A stretch of 64,000 nt of DNA from JAJEFO01 sp965209045 (GTDB lineage: Bacteria > Pseudomonadota > Alphaproteobacteria > Rhodobacterales > Rhodobacteraceae). The notes beneath the pieces are model-generated. The model ran no database searches. It saw only the letters and a list, made by a program, of their open reading frames with translations, and was not told the DNA's origin. Numbering within the stretch: position 1 is the first letter of the stretch; each line of letters begins with the position of its first letter. The stretch is from positions 992,001 to 1,056,000 of the forward strand of contig CBDBPW010000001.1 of assembly GCA_965209045.1 (NCBI GenBank), read 5' to 3'. Made by a program: the position numbers and the translations under genes. Shown here in pieces: positions 16,824-25,858 of this stretch.

Positions 16824-19631
16824 ATGAACGCGCCGAAAGTCGATACATCGCCCAAGGTGTCCGACGAGGTCCGCAAGACCACGTGCTACATGTGCGCCTG
16901 CCGCTGCGGCATCAACGTTCACATGAAGAGTGGCCGGGTCGCCTATGTCGAGGGAAACAAGGACCATCCCGTTAACAGGGGAGTCCTTTGCGCGAAGGGC
17001 TCTTCGGGCATCATGCAGCATCTTTCCCCCGCCAGGCTGCGAGCGCCGATGAAGCGTGCCGGGCCGAGAGGCTCGGGCCGGTTCGAGGAGATTTCCTGGG
17101 ATGAGGCCCTTGAGACCGCCGTGTCGTGGCTGAAGCCCCTGCGTGAGACCGATCAGTCGCGTTTCGCGTTCTTCACCGGTCGAGACCAGTCGCAGAGCTT
17201 CACGTCCTATTGGGCGCAGGCGTTCGGGACCCCGAACTACGCTGCGCATGGCGGCTTTTGTTCTGTCAACATGGCGGCGGCCGGCATCTACACGATGGGC
17301 GGGGCCTTCTGGGAATTCGGTCAGCCCGACTGGGATCGCACAAAGCTCTTCATGATCTTCGGCGTTGCCGAGGATCACGATTCCAATCCGATCAAGATGG
17401 GCATCGGCAAGCTGAAGGCGCGGGGTGCCCGGATCATCGGAGTCAATCCGGTTCGCACCGGATACAATGCGGTTGCCGATGAGTGGCTGGGCATTACGCC
17501 TGGCACGGACGGGCTGTTCATTCTGTCGCTGGTTCATTGCCTGATGAAGGCTGGCCGCATCGATCTAGAATATCTTGCGCGCTTCACGGACGCGCCTTGC
17601 CTTGTGAACGGCGACAGCACGTCCGACGAGTTCGGGCTGCTCCTGGCCAACGAGGCGGGAAAGCAGCTCGTCATCGACCGCGGGACCGGCGAGATCGCGG
17701 CTTATGACGCGCCGGGGATTCATCCTGACCTTTCGGCAGTGCACCGCGCCGAAGGCGTTTCGCACCGCACCGTGCTGCAGCACATGGCCGACAGGTACCT
17801 GAGCGACGAATTCGCGCCGGAAGCCGTGGCGTCAAGGGTCGGGATCGAGGCGGGCCGCATTCGTGCAGTCGCGGCGGAGCTTGCCCGCGTCGCATTTGAA
17901 GAGGCCATCGAGCTTGAGCGGGAATGGACCGACTTTCGGGGCGAAACCCATTCAAGGATGATCGGCCGTCCGGTCAGTTTCCATGCCATGCGCGGGGTCA
18001 GTGCACACGCCAACGGCTTCCAGACCTGCCGGGCGCTGCACCTCCTGCAGATCATCCTCGGCAGCGTCGAGGTTCCAGGCGGTTTCCGATTCAAGCCTCC
18101 CTACCCCAAGCCAGTCGCGGTTCAGCCGAAGCCCCACGCGGGCGTGACGCCAGGGCAGCCGCTCGACGGACCGTTGCTTGGCTTCGTCCGTGGACCCGAC
18201 GATCTGCTGGTCGACGAAGACGGCAATCCCAAGCGCGTCGACAAGGCGTTTTCTTGGGAGAACCCCATGAGCGCCCACGGACTCATGCACATGCTGATCT
18301 CGAACGCGCATGCCGGAGATCCCTACAGGATCGACACCATGCTGCTCTACATGGCGAACATGGCATGGAACTCGTCGATGAACACGTCCGGCGTCATGAA
18401 GATGCTGACGGACAAGGATGACGGCGGCGAATACGTGATCCCCCGGATAATCTATTCGGATGCCTACTCGTCGGAGATGGTGGCCTACGCGGACCTGATC
18501 CTGCCCGACACCACGTATCTTGAGCGACACGACTGCATTTCACTTCTTGATCGTCCCATCTGCGAGCCCGAGGCGGTCGCCGACGCCATCCGCTGGCCCG
18601 TGGTCGAACCGGATCGGGACGTGCGCGGCTTCCAGTCGGTGCTCTGCGACCTCGGCGCACGGCTTGGCCTGCCCGGGTTCGTGAACACGGACGGATCGCC
18701 AAGGTACACGGACTACGCCGATTACATTCAGAACCACGAAAGGGCGCCCGGCATCGGCCCGCTTGCCGGCTGGCGCGGCGCAGGTGATGAACACGGGCGC
18801 GGCGCTCCAAATCGGAACCAGATCGCGAAATACATCGAGAACGGCGGTTTCTGGATCGGACACGTCCCGGAACAGGCCGCGTTCTACAAGCCCTGGAACA
18901 TGGAGTATCAGGACTGGGCGGTGTCCATGGGCCTTGCCAACGGACCTCGCCCTTACTTGTTCAGTCTCTGGTGCGAACCGTTGCGCCGCTTCCAGCTGGC
19001 TGCGGAGGGGCGTCATCGCCTGTCTCCGCCGGAGCACTTGAAGGCTCGCTACGCCGAGGTGATGGATCCCCTTCCCCTTTGGTATTCGCCACATTGGTCC
19101 GGCGAGACCGGCTACGACGTCCATGCGATCACGCAGCGCCCGATGGCCATGTATCACTCCTGGGGCTCCCAAAACGCGTGGCTGAGGCAGATTCACGGTC
19201 GAAACCCGCTCTACGTCCCGACGAGGATCTGGGAGTCCAAGGGATTTCGGGATGGCGATTGGGCACGTCTCAGTTCGCCCCACGGCGAGATCGTCGTGCC
19301 CGTCGCGCATATGGCGGCGTTGAACGAGAACACGGTCTGGACCTGGAACGCGATCGGAAAGCGAAAGGGCGCGTGGTCGCTGAATGAGAATGCACCGGAG
19401 GCGACAAAGGGATTCCTGCTCAACCACCTCATCCACGAATTGCTGCCGCCAAAGGGAGACGGGCTCCGCTGGGCCAATTCGGATCCGATCACCGGCCAGG
19501 CGGCCTGGTTCGACCTGCGGGTCAGGATCGAAAGGGTCGCTGCGCGTGAAGAGACGCAACCAAGCCATCCTGCCCAATTGAGCCCGGTCGCCAAGGCCCC
19601 CGAGCTCGTTGCCCAGAAGACCGGCGCATGA
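16824..19631 (+). CDS. soeA: Sulfite dehydrogenase (quinone) molybdopterin subunit SoeA
   Basis: With the ATG at 16824 the protein has 935 residues and no Tat signal, as expected for a cytoplasmic enzyme. The N-terminal 4Fe-4S site is CYMCACRCG with a later Cys in VLCAKGSSG. Long stretches such as GRDQSQSF, AAHGGFCSVNMA and GIGKLKARGARIIGVNP match the SoeA branch of the DMSO reductase family known from Allochromatium and roseobacters. A C-terminal molybdopterin dinucleotide-binding domain includes RNPLYVPTRIW. It oxidises sulfite to sulfate and passes electrons to SoeB. It is followed by an FeS subunit and a DmsC-like anchor, the full SoeABC set. Confidence 0.88.
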   Translation: MNAPKVDTSPKVSDEVRKTTCYMCACRCGINVHMKSGRVAYVEGNKDHPVNRGVLCAKGSSGIMQHLSPARLRAPMKRAGPRGSGRFEEISWDEALETAVSWLKPLRETDQSRFAFFTGRDQSQSFTSYWAQAFGTPNYAAHGGFCSVNMAAAGIYTMGGAFWEFGQPDWDRTKLFMIFGVAEDHDSNPIKMGIGKLKARGARIIGVNPVRTGYNAVADEWLGITPGTDGLFILSLVHCLMKAGRIDLEYLARFTDAPCLVNGDSTSDEFGLLLANEAGKQLVIDRGTGEIAAYDAPGIHPDLSAVHRAEGVSHRTVLQHMADRYLSDEFAPEAVASRVGIEAGRIRAVAAELARVAFEEAIELEREWTDFRGETHSRMIGRPVSFHAMRGVSAHANGFQTCRALHLLQIILGSVEVPGGFRFKPPYPKPVAVQPKPHAGVTPGQPLDGPLLGFVRGPDDLLVDEDGNPKRVDKAFSWENPMSAHGLMHMLISNAHAGDPYRIDTMLLYMANMAWNSSMNTSGVMKMLTDKDDGGEYVIPRIIYSDAYSSEMVAYADLILPDTTYLERHDCISLLDRPICEPEAVADAIRWPVVEPDRDVRGFQSVLCDLGARLGLPGFVNTDGSPRYTDYADYIQNHERAPGIGPLAGWRGAGDEHGRGAPNRNQIAKYIENGGFWIGHVPEQAAFYKPWNMEYQDWAVSMGLANGPRPYLFSLWCEPLRRFQLAAEGRHRLSPPEHLKARYAEVMDPLPLWYSPHWSGETGYDVHAITQRPMAMYHSWGSQNAWLRQIHGRNPLYVPTRIWESKGFRDGDWARLSSPHGEIVVPVAHMAALNENTVWTWNAIGKRKGAWSLNENAPEATKGFLLNHLIHELLPPKGDGLRWANSDPITGQAAWFDLRVRIERVAAREETQPSHPAQLSPVAKAPELVAQKTGA

Positions 19632-19740
19632 TTCCGGGTCCAATGGCCGTGGCGATGTGCCGCAACGGAAGCCGCCTGGCGCCTTGGCTTGGTCCGCGCC
19701 CTTGCGCCGGCCAGGACGGCACGCATTGCGAGACCCCCGC

Positions 19741-20490
19741 ATGACATCCCTGCCCAGCCATACTGAGAGGTCGCTTGGCCTTGTCATAGACCTGGACACC
19801 TGTGTCGGATGCCACGCCTGCGTCACGGCTTGCAAGGGATGGAACACGGAAAACTACGGCGCGCCGCTCGCGGACTCTGACGCCTATGGTCCGAATCCGG
19901 TGGGCAGCTTCCTCAACCGGATCCATTCCTACGAGATTCAGCCGGAGACAGGTCCTGCGCAGGTCGTCCACTTCCCAAAGAGCTGCCTTCATTGCGCCGA
20001 CGCGCCATGCGTCACGGTTTGCCCGACCGGTGCCAGCTACAAGCGTACCGAAGACGGGATCGTGCTCGTCAACGAGAGCGACTGCATCGGTTGCGGGCTC
20101 TGCGCCTGGGCCTGCCCCTACGGCGCCCGGGAGATGGACCCGGAAGAGCAGGTGATGAAGAAATGCACCCTTTGCGTGGACCGCATCTACAACGAGAATC
20201 TGCCCGAGGAAGATCGCCAACCTGCCTGCGTCCGCACATGCCCAGCCGGCGCGAGGCATTTCGGGGACCTTTCGGACCCCGAGAGTGACGTTTCCAGACT
20301 TGTCGCCGAACGCGGTGGATTCGAGCTCATGCCCGAGCAGGGAACGGCGCCCGTCAACCGCTATCTGCCGCCCCGTCCGAAGGACGAGGAACCCGAACTG
20401 GACGTTCTCGCGCCCTTCCTCGAACCGGTTGCGGAAGATTCCAGGGGGTTCGTCGGCTGGCTTGATCGCACGCTGTCCAGGCTGTCCTGA
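19741..20490 (+). CDS. soeB: Sulfite dehydrogenase iron-sulfur subunit SoeB
   Basis: This 249-residue ferredoxin-like protein carries four cysteine clusters for 4Fe-4S centres: CVGCHACVTAC, CLHCADAPCVTVC, CIGCGLCAWAC and the CTLC/CVRTC pair. It relays electrons from the molybdenum subunit to the membrane anchor. The chosen ATG gives the usual short N-terminus before LGLVIDLDTCVGC. The stop shares one base with the soeC start. Confidence 0.9.
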   Translation: MTSLPSHTERSLGLVIDLDTCVGCHACVTACKGWNTENYGAPLADSDAYGPNPVGSFLNRIHSYEIQPETGPAQVVHFPKSCLHCADAPCVTVCPTGASYKRTEDGIVLVNESDCIGCGLCAWACPYGAREMDPEEQVMKKCTLCVDRIYNENLPEEDRQPACVRTCPAGARHFGDLSDPESDVSRLVAERGGFELMPEQGTAPVNRYLPPRPKDEEPELDVLAPFLEPVAEDSRGFVGWLDRTLSRLS

Positions 20491-21386
20491 TGCATCCAGC
20501 GCCGTCCATCATCCTGTTCACGACGCTGTCGGGCCTTGGCTTCGGCATGCTGGCGTATCTCGGGCTTGATGCCGCGCCGCCAACGGGCTGGTCCGCGCTC
20601 GCCTTCCTTTTCGTCGCCTATTCGCTTGCTGTCAGTGGCCTCCTCGCGTCGACATTTCATCTGGGCCATCCCGAACGGGCGCTCAAGGCGTTCACGCAAT
20701 GGCGAACATCCTGGCTGAGCCGCGAGGCCTGGGTGTCGCTGCTCGCATTGTCCGCGATGGCGCCGTATGGGGTCGGACTTGTCTTTCTGGGCCAGGCCTG
20801 GCACGTGCCCGGCGTTGCAGGCGGCGTTCTTTCCCTCGCAACGGTCTTTGCGACGTCCATGATCTATCTGCAGATGCGAACGGTGCCACGCTGGAACCAT
20901 TGGTCGCCGCCGGCGATCTTTCTGGGATTCGCGCTGGCAGGAGGTGCTCTCATGACGGGTCGCGTGTCCGTGGCGTTGTGGGCGCTGCCGCTCCTGGGCG
21001 TCGTTCAGGTCGTCGCATGGATCGATCAGGAACGGCGGGAAAGGGCGACCGACACCGACCTGGCGACAGCGACGGGCCTTGGACATGTCGGAAGGGTTCG
21101 GGCGTTCGAGTCGCCCCATACGGGAGAGAGCTACCTGACCCGGGAAATGGTGTTTCAGGTCGGGCGCAAGCACGCGTTGGTCCTGAAAGTCGTTTCGGTG
21201 CTGCTCTTCGCGGTGGTTCCGGCGGTCCTGCTGCTCCTGCCGTTCACGCATTTTCTCGTGGTGCCTGCGGCGGCGAGTCATCTTCTGGGTGCCTTGATCC
21301 AGAGATGGCTGTTCTTTGCGGAGGCGCGCCACGTGGTGGCCCAATACTACGGACGCTGGGACATGACGGGTATGCGCGGGGGGTGA
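20490..21386 (+). CDS. soeC: Sulfite dehydrogenase membrane anchor SoeC (DmsC/NrfD-like)
   Basis: This 298-residue hydrophobic protein has about eight membrane segments and begins MHPAPSIILFTTLSGLGFGM, a typical DmsC-family start. The loop motif HLGHPERALKAFTQWRTSWL with SREAW is characteristic of DmsC-type anchors. It should pass electrons to quinone. Its ATG overlaps the soeB stop. Confidence 0.9.
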   Translation: MHPAPSIILFTTLSGLGFGMLAYLGLDAAPPTGWSALAFLFVAYSLAVSGLLASTFHLGHPERALKAFTQWRTSWLSREAWVSLLALSAMAPYGVGLVFLGQAWHVPGVAGGVLSLATVFATSMIYLQMRTVPRWNHWSPPAIFLGFALAGGALMTGRVSVALWALPLLGVVQVVAWIDQERRERATDTDLATATGLGHVGRVRAFESPHTGESYLTREMVFQVGRKHALVLKVVSVLLFAVVPAVLLLLPFTHFLVVPAAASHLLGALIQRWLFFAEARHVVAQYYGRWDMTGMRGG

Positions 21387-21482
21387 CGATTCGCCCGTTG
21401 AATTTTTTCTGCACCTGCATAATGTGCGCGCGAAATCGCGGGTGAAGCGGTTCCCCGCGGGCAAATCAGGAGGAATTCACCA

Positions 21483-22658
21483 ATGACCAATGTCGTCATC
21501 GCATCTGCGGCCCGTACACCGGTCGGAAGCTTCAACGGCAGTTTCGCCGACACTCCGGCCCACGACCTGGGAGCGGCGGTTCTTGAAGAGCTCGTCTCCC
21601 GCGCCGGCGTCGACAAGGACGAGGTGTCCGAGACCATCTTGGGTCAGGTGCTGAATGCAGGGCAGGGCCAGAACCCGGCTCGACAGGCGCACGTGAATGC
21701 CGGCCTTCCGGTGGAGAGCGCCGCGTGGGGAATTAACCAGCTCTGCGGCTCCGGCTTGCGCGCCGTGGCGATCGGAGCGCAGCACATTCAGCTAGGCGAT
21801 GCCGGGATTGTGGCCGCAGGCGGGCAGGAAAACATGTCGATCTGCCCGCATGCGCAGGCCCTTCGTGCAGGCAAGAAAATGGGAGACGTCAAGCTTGTCG
21901 ACACGATGCTCAGCGATGGGTTGCTGGACGCGTTCCATGGCTATCACATGGGTCAGACGGCCGAGAACGTCGCGGAAAGGTGGCAGATCAGCCGCGACCA
22001 GCAGGATGAGTTCGCGGTTGCGAGCCAGAACAAGGCCGAGGCCGCGCAGAAGGCGGGAAAGTTTGACGAAGAAATCGTCCCGTTCACGGTCAAGACCCGG
22101 AAGGGCGACATCGTGGTCGACAAGGACGAATATGTCCGTCACGGCGCGACGATCGAGAACATGCAAAAGCTCAGGCCGGCCTTCAACAAGGAAGGGTCGG
22201 TGACGGCTGGCAACGCCTCAGGCATCAATGACGGCGCCGCCGGCGTTCTTCTCATGAGCGCGGACGAGGCCGAAAGGCGTGGCGTTGAGCCGCTGGCCCG
22301 AATCGTGTCCTACGCCACGGCCGGACTGGATCCCTCGATCATGGGCGTTGGACCGATCTACGCAAGCCGCAAGGCGCTCGAAAGGGCGGGGTGGAAAATC
22401 GACGACCTGGATCTGATCGAAGCGAACGAGGCATTCGCTGCGCAGGCCTGCGCCGTCAACAAGGACATGGGCTGGGATCCCGGGATCGTGAACGTCAACG
22501 GCGGCGCGATCGCCATCGGCCATCCGATCGGCGCATCCGGCGCAAGGGTCCTGAACACGCTGCTCTTCGAGATGAGGCGCCGCGACGCGAAGAAGGGCCT
22601 TGCCACGCTTTGCATCGGCGGCGGGATGGGCGTTGCGCTCTGCGTAGAGCGGCCGTGA
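21483..22658 (+). CDS. phaA: Acetyl-CoA acetyltransferase (beta-ketothiolase)
   Basis: This 391-residue thiolase condenses two acetyl-CoA to acetoacetyl-CoA. The acyl-accepting Cys is in NQLCGSGLRAV (about residue 88). The catalytic His is in NVNGGAIAIGHPIGASG and the second Cys in TLCIGGGMGVAL. AGGAGG lies just upstream of the ATG, and the preceding 96 bases contain an A+T-rich block at about 21398-21425 that could hold its promoter. Together with the following reductase it supplies 3-hydroxybutyryl-CoA for polyhydroxyalkanoate; no synthase gene is in the window. Confidence 0.93.
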   Translation: MTNVVIASAARTPVGSFNGSFADTPAHDLGAAVLEELVSRAGVDKDEVSETILGQVLNAGQGQNPARQAHVNAGLPVESAAWGINQLCGSGLRAVAIGAQHIQLGDAGIVAAGGQENMSICPHAQALRAGKKMGDVKLVDTMLSDGLLDAFHGYHMGQTAENVAERWQISRDQQDEFAVASQNKAEAAQKAGKFDEEIVPFTVKTRKGDIVVDKDEYVRHGATIENMQKLRPAFNKEGSVTAGNASGINDGAAGVLLMSADEAERRGVEPLARIVSYATAGLDPSIMGVGPIYASRKALERAGWKIDDLDLIEANEAFAAQACAVNKDMGWDPGIVNVNGGAIAIGHPIGASGARVLNTLLFEMRRRDAKKGLATLCIGGGMGVALCVERP

Positions 22659-22775
22659 GGATGTGATCCAGGCCGAGGCCCGGGGCCGAATGCGGTCCAC
22701 GGCCTTGAACCCCGAATTCGAACTTGAAGGTGCCGGAAGGCGCCTAGGCATTGCCAGACCATGTTGGAGGTAGAG

Positions 22776-23498
22776 ATGGCACGCACAGCACTTGTGACCG
22801 GCGGGAGCCGGGGAATCGGCGAAGCGATTTCGAAGGCATTGAAGGCGGACGGGTATGAGGTTGCCGCGACCTACGCCGGGAACGAGGAAAAGGCGGCGGC
22901 GTTCACGTCCGAGACCGGCATCAAGACGTACAAGTGGAACGTCGCGGACTACGAGGCATCCGCCGCCGGAATCGCCAGCGTGGAAAGCGATATCGGACCG
23001 ATCGACACGATTGTGGCCAATGCCGGCATCACCCGGGACGCGCCTTTCCATAGAATGACTCCAGAGCAATGGAACGAGGTCGTCGCCACCAATCTGACCG
23101 GCGTGTTCAACACGGTGCATCCGGTCTGGCCGGGCATGCGGGAGCGGAAGTTCGGCCGCGTGATCGTCATCAGTTCGGTCAACGGGCAGAAAGGGCAGTT
23201 CGGGCAGGTGAACTACGCTGCTACCAAGGCGGGCGACCTGGGAATAGTGAAGTCGCTGGCACAGGAAGGCGCGCGTGCCGGGATCACCGCGAACGCCATT
23301 TGCCCGGGCTACATCGCGACCGAGATGGTGATGGCGATAGACGAGAGCATTCGCGAGAAGATCATCGCGGGCATTCCCGCCGGACGCCTCGGCGAGCCGG
23401 ACGAGATCGCGCGTTGCGTGACGTTCCTGGCGTCAGAGGGAGCCGGCTTCATCAACGGCTCGACCATTTCCGCAAACGGCGCGCAGTTCTTCGTGTAA
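22776..23498 (+). CDS. phaB: Acetoacetyl-CoA reductase (SDR family)
   Basis: The 240-residue protein starts at the ATG preceded by GGAGG; five in-frame codons further upstream are not needed. NADPH-binding motif TGGSRGIGEAI, active-site Ser (VIVISSVNGQKGQ), and YxxxK (NYAATKAGDLG) are present. The sequence around VEWNVADYEA-like KWNVADYEA matches PhaB rather than FabG. It makes (R)-3-hydroxybutyryl-CoA in the polyhydroxybutyrate pathway together with the thiolase 117 bases upstream. Confidence 0.92.
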   Translation: MARTALVTGGSRGIGEAISKALKADGYEVAATYAGNEEKAAAFTSETGIKTYKWNVADYEASAAGIASVESDIGPIDTIVANAGITRDAPFHRMTPEQWNEVVATNLTGVFNTVHPVWPGMRERKFGRVIVISSVNGQKGQFGQVNYAATKAGDLGIVKSLAQEGARAGITANAICPGYIATEMVMAIDESIREKIIAGIPAGRLGEPDEIARCVTFLASEGAGFINGSTISANGAQFFV

Positions 23499-23517
23499 GG
23501 CGGGCTGAAAACCCGCC
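23499..23517 (+). terminator. Hairpin immediately after phaB, weak terminator candidate
   Basis: GGCGGG and CCCGCC form a perfect 6-bp stem around CTGAAAA directly after the phaB stop. No T-run follows, so Rho-independent termination would be weak. Confidence 0.35.
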
Positions 23518-23613
23518 GGGCAATGGCACTCGGACGGATTCACGGCTGCGTGGGCGATATTTCCTGGCAGCCCGCGCGGCAGTCGAGCGGGGCCGTGCGG
23601 ACAGGTTTGTGGG

Positions 23614-24060
23614 TCATTCCGCAATGTCCTCGTTCCAGAGCTCCGGCCTTTCGTCGATGAATCGAGTCATCAACGCAATGCAGTCCGGATCATTGGCCAG
23701 GACAACCTCGACACCGTGTTCGCGAAGGAACCTCGGATTGCCAGGGAAATTCCTGGCTTCGCCGATGACGACCCGGGGAATCTTGAACTGTATGATTGTG
23801 CCAGAGCACATCATGCATGGGCTCAACGTCGTGTAGAGGGTTGTGTCAGCGTAGCTGCGCTGCCGACCGGCCTTGCGCAAGCAATCCATCTCGCCATGGG
23901 CGATCGGGTCGCCTTGCTGCACTCGCTGATTTCTCCCTTGCGCCACCAGCGTCGTGCCGCGCGCGAGCACGCTGCCGATGGGGCAGCCGCCTTCCTCGTA
24001 GCCCGCCTTGGCTTCGTCATAGGCGAGGCGAAGGAACTTGCGGTCGATTTCCTTGAGCAT
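23614..24060 (-). CDS. Cytosine deaminase-like nucleoside deaminase
   Basis: This 148-residue protein belongs to the CDA fold. Zinc ligands are the His in IAHGEMD with its catalytic Glu, and the two Cys in SPCMMC. The C-terminal block (FLREHGVEVVLANDPDC to ERPELWNEDI) resembles yeast Fcy1-type cytosine deaminases more than guanine deaminases or TadA. GGAGG precedes the chosen ATG; an in-frame start 30 bases earlier lacks one. It probably deaminates cytosine or a related pyrimidine base. The GntR/ABC cluster is divergent from it. Confidence 0.82.
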   Translation of the reverse strand: MLKEIDRKFLRLAYDEAKAGYEEGGCPIGSVLARGTTLVAQGRNQRVQQGDPIAHGEMDCLRKAGRQRSYADTTLYTTLSPCMMCSGTIIQFKIPRVVIGEARNFPGNPRFLREHGVEVVLANDPDCIALMTRFIDERPELWNEDIAE

Positions 24061-24075
24061 GTGCCACCTCCGGAT

Positions 24076-24129
24076 GAAAGACTTCGTCAAAAAGATGTTT
24101 ACTTGTAGGATGAATCAGTCAAGTCTTTC
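24076..24129. promoter_or_regulatory. 9-bp inverted repeat in the region upstream of the deaminase
   Basis: GAAAGACTT (24076-24084) and AAGTCTTTC (24121-24129) are perfect inverted copies flanking an A+T-rich 36-base segment. They could be paired operator half-sites for a local regulator such as the GntR protein, or a transcript hairpin. Confidence 0.35.
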
Positions 24130-24134
24130 TTAAG

Positions 24135-24677
24135 ATGGATCACGCCTCGTCAGAGTCCACTGCAGCTGTCAAAGACGTGCCACTTGTTCGCGCACCGGTC
24201 GGGCTGCTTGACGCCAATGCGGTCTTGGCCGGCGACGTGGTGTCCGGGGGCCATGCCCGCGACCGGGAGGCGGGTCGGAGGGGGCGGCGCCTCGCGGAAA
24301 TGCGTCCGACCGGTACCCGTGAAGTTTCCGGAGTCATCCGCACATGCGCAGACGCAGGCATCAATCTTGCGCCACAGTGTGATCACATGGGGCCGGCTGA
24401 CCGGGCGCTGCACTCCGACGCGCTGCCTCCCGAGGGCAAGTCCGAAGCCGCGGCGCGCAAGGCGGACAAGTGGATCGGGGAACGGGCCTGCGAGATCGCT
24501 CTGGCGCTTGCCGGGCCGCTCTCGACCAAACCGGATCTCGGACGCGTCAGGGCTGCCCGAACGCTCGTACGCTTGTCGGATCGCCACGAACTGCTTGCGG
24601 GCATGTTAGTGGCGCTTGACCTCCGGAGCGGCATGATCCCCGTCTGCCTGATTGCGGCCTCGGAGGCGCGGCGGTGA
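24135..24677 (+). pseudogene. Probable remnant of an FAD-binding (GlcD-like) oxidase
   Basis: The 180-codon frame has a first half resembling the N-terminus of GlcD/D-lactate dehydrogenase-type FAD_binding_4 domains: an AVLAGDVVSGGHARDREAGR stretch, then EMRPTGTREVSGVIRTCADA and INLAPQ. The expected Gly-Gly after PQ is replaced (PQCDHMG), and the rest of the roughly 470-residue enzyme is absent. The second half is unrecognised. It overlaps the GntR start by 4 bases, so it may still be translated. The identification is tentative. Confidence 0.35.
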
Positions 24678-25408
24678 AGAGACCGGCCCAAGCGATCGGC
24701 CAGCCCAAGCCACTTTCGACCCGCGTGGCCGAACACCTCAGCCGCGAGATCCGATCGGGCCGGATCGCGCCCGAAAGCAGGTTGCCGACCGAACATGATC
24801 TGGCCCGCGAATTGGGCATCAGCCGCAATGTGGTGCGCGAAGCGCTGTCGCAATTGCGGGCCGACGGATTGGTCTATGTGCGCCAGGGGGCAGGCTCCTT
24901 CGCGTTGGCTCCGGAGGACAGCAAGGTGATCCGGCTGGATCCGATGTCGCTGGGCGAGGCCTCCGATCTGGGGCAGTTGTTCGAGCTCCGCTCGGTACTG
25001 GAGACTGAAGCCGCAGGCTTGGCCGCGACGCGGATCGGGCCGGATGGCTTGGCAGTCCTGGCACACGCGCTGGACAGGATGCAGGGCAGCGAGCGCACGC
25101 GGGACGATTCGGTCGCTGCCGACCTGGAATTTCACCGCGAGATCAGCCGCGCCACCGGCAACGCCTACATCCTGACTTTCACGACCTACATAGCAGGCCA
25201 GATCCGCGACACGATCTACCTTGCTCGGCGCAGCCAGCCGATTGAGATTGTCGTCGAAGAAACGATTGCCGAACATGTCGCGATCCTGGCCGCGCTGGAG
25301 GCCAGGGACGAGGTCGCCGCCCGCCGCGCGATGCGCCGTCATGTGCTGTTGTCTGGGGTCCGCGCCGACGCAAAGCTCCCGGAACACCTGAACGGAGAAC
25401 TCGAATGA
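24674..25408 (+). CDS. GntR-family regulator, FadR/FCD subfamily
   Basis: This 244-residue protein has an N-terminal winged helix (LSREIRSGRIAPESRLPTEH to ELGISRNVVREALSQL) and an all-helical FCD effector domain. FCD metal-binding positions are suggested by EFHREISRATGN and EEHVAI-like AEHVAILAALEARD. GTG is the only sensible start. The stop overlaps the next gene by 4 bases, so the regulator heads an operon with the VOC protein and the ABC importer and probably responds to their substrate. Confidence 0.88.
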   Translation: MKRPAQAIGQPKPLSTRVAEHLSREIRSGRIAPESRLPTEHDLARELGISRNVVREALSQLRADGLVYVRQGAGSFALAPEDSKVIRLDPMSLGEASDLGQLFELRSVLETEAAGLAATRIGPDGLAVLAHALDRMQGSERTRDDSVAADLEFHREISRATGNAYILTFTTYIAGQIRDTIYLARRSQPIEIVVEETIAEHVAILAALEARDEVAARRAMRRHVLLSGVRADAKLPEHLNGELE

Positions 25409-25857
25409 GCCTTGCCGCGCTGAAACACTTGACCGACATCTGCATCCTCGTCGAAGACATAGAGCGTACGATCGCATTCTATACAGACAAGCTGGACCTC
25501 ACGCTGCGACGCCGGGCCGAGGGGTTTGCCGACTTCGAGATGCCGGGCGTGACGCTTGCGGCCTGGGAAATCGGGCACATCAACGAACACGCAGGCGTGC
25601 CGAACCTTCCCGAACGTGCCGGCCACAAGGCCTGTGTTGCGGTTGAGCTGCCGGGCCCGGGCGAGGTTGACCGGCTCTACGTGGAACTGAACGCAAAGGG
25701 CGTCGCCTTCGAACGTCCTCCGGCGAACTACATTTGGAACGCCCGCTGCGCCTATTTCTATGACCCCGACGGCACGGTCTGGGAACTCTACGCCTGGTTG
25801 GACGGGGGGCCGGGCGACTACCACGACCCGGAAAAACACGCAAGAACAGGAGAGTAA
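25405..25857 (+). CDS. VOC (glyoxalase/dioxygenase) superfamily protein
   Basis: This 150-residue protein has a single pair of VOC beta-alpha-beta-beta-beta modules: LTDICILVEDIERTIAFYTD at the N-terminus and CAYFYDPDGTVWELYAW near the C-terminus, where the Glu is a likely metal ligand. Such proteins include lyases, isomerases, dioxygenases and metal-free carriers. Its place between a regulator and an importer suggests it acts on the imported compound. Confidence 0.8.
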   Translation: MSLAALKHLTDICILVEDIERTIAFYTDKLDLTLRRRAEGFADFEMPGVTLAAWEIGHINEHAGVPNLPERAGHKACVAVELPGPGEVDRLYVELNAKGVAFERPPANYIWNARCAYFYDPDGTVWELYAWLDGGPGDYHDPEKHARTGE

Positions 25858-25858
25858 G

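Noticed and set aside
24383..25477. 364-codon minus-strand frame opposite gntR
   Set aside because: It is antisense to a clear GntR/FCD gene and matches no family.
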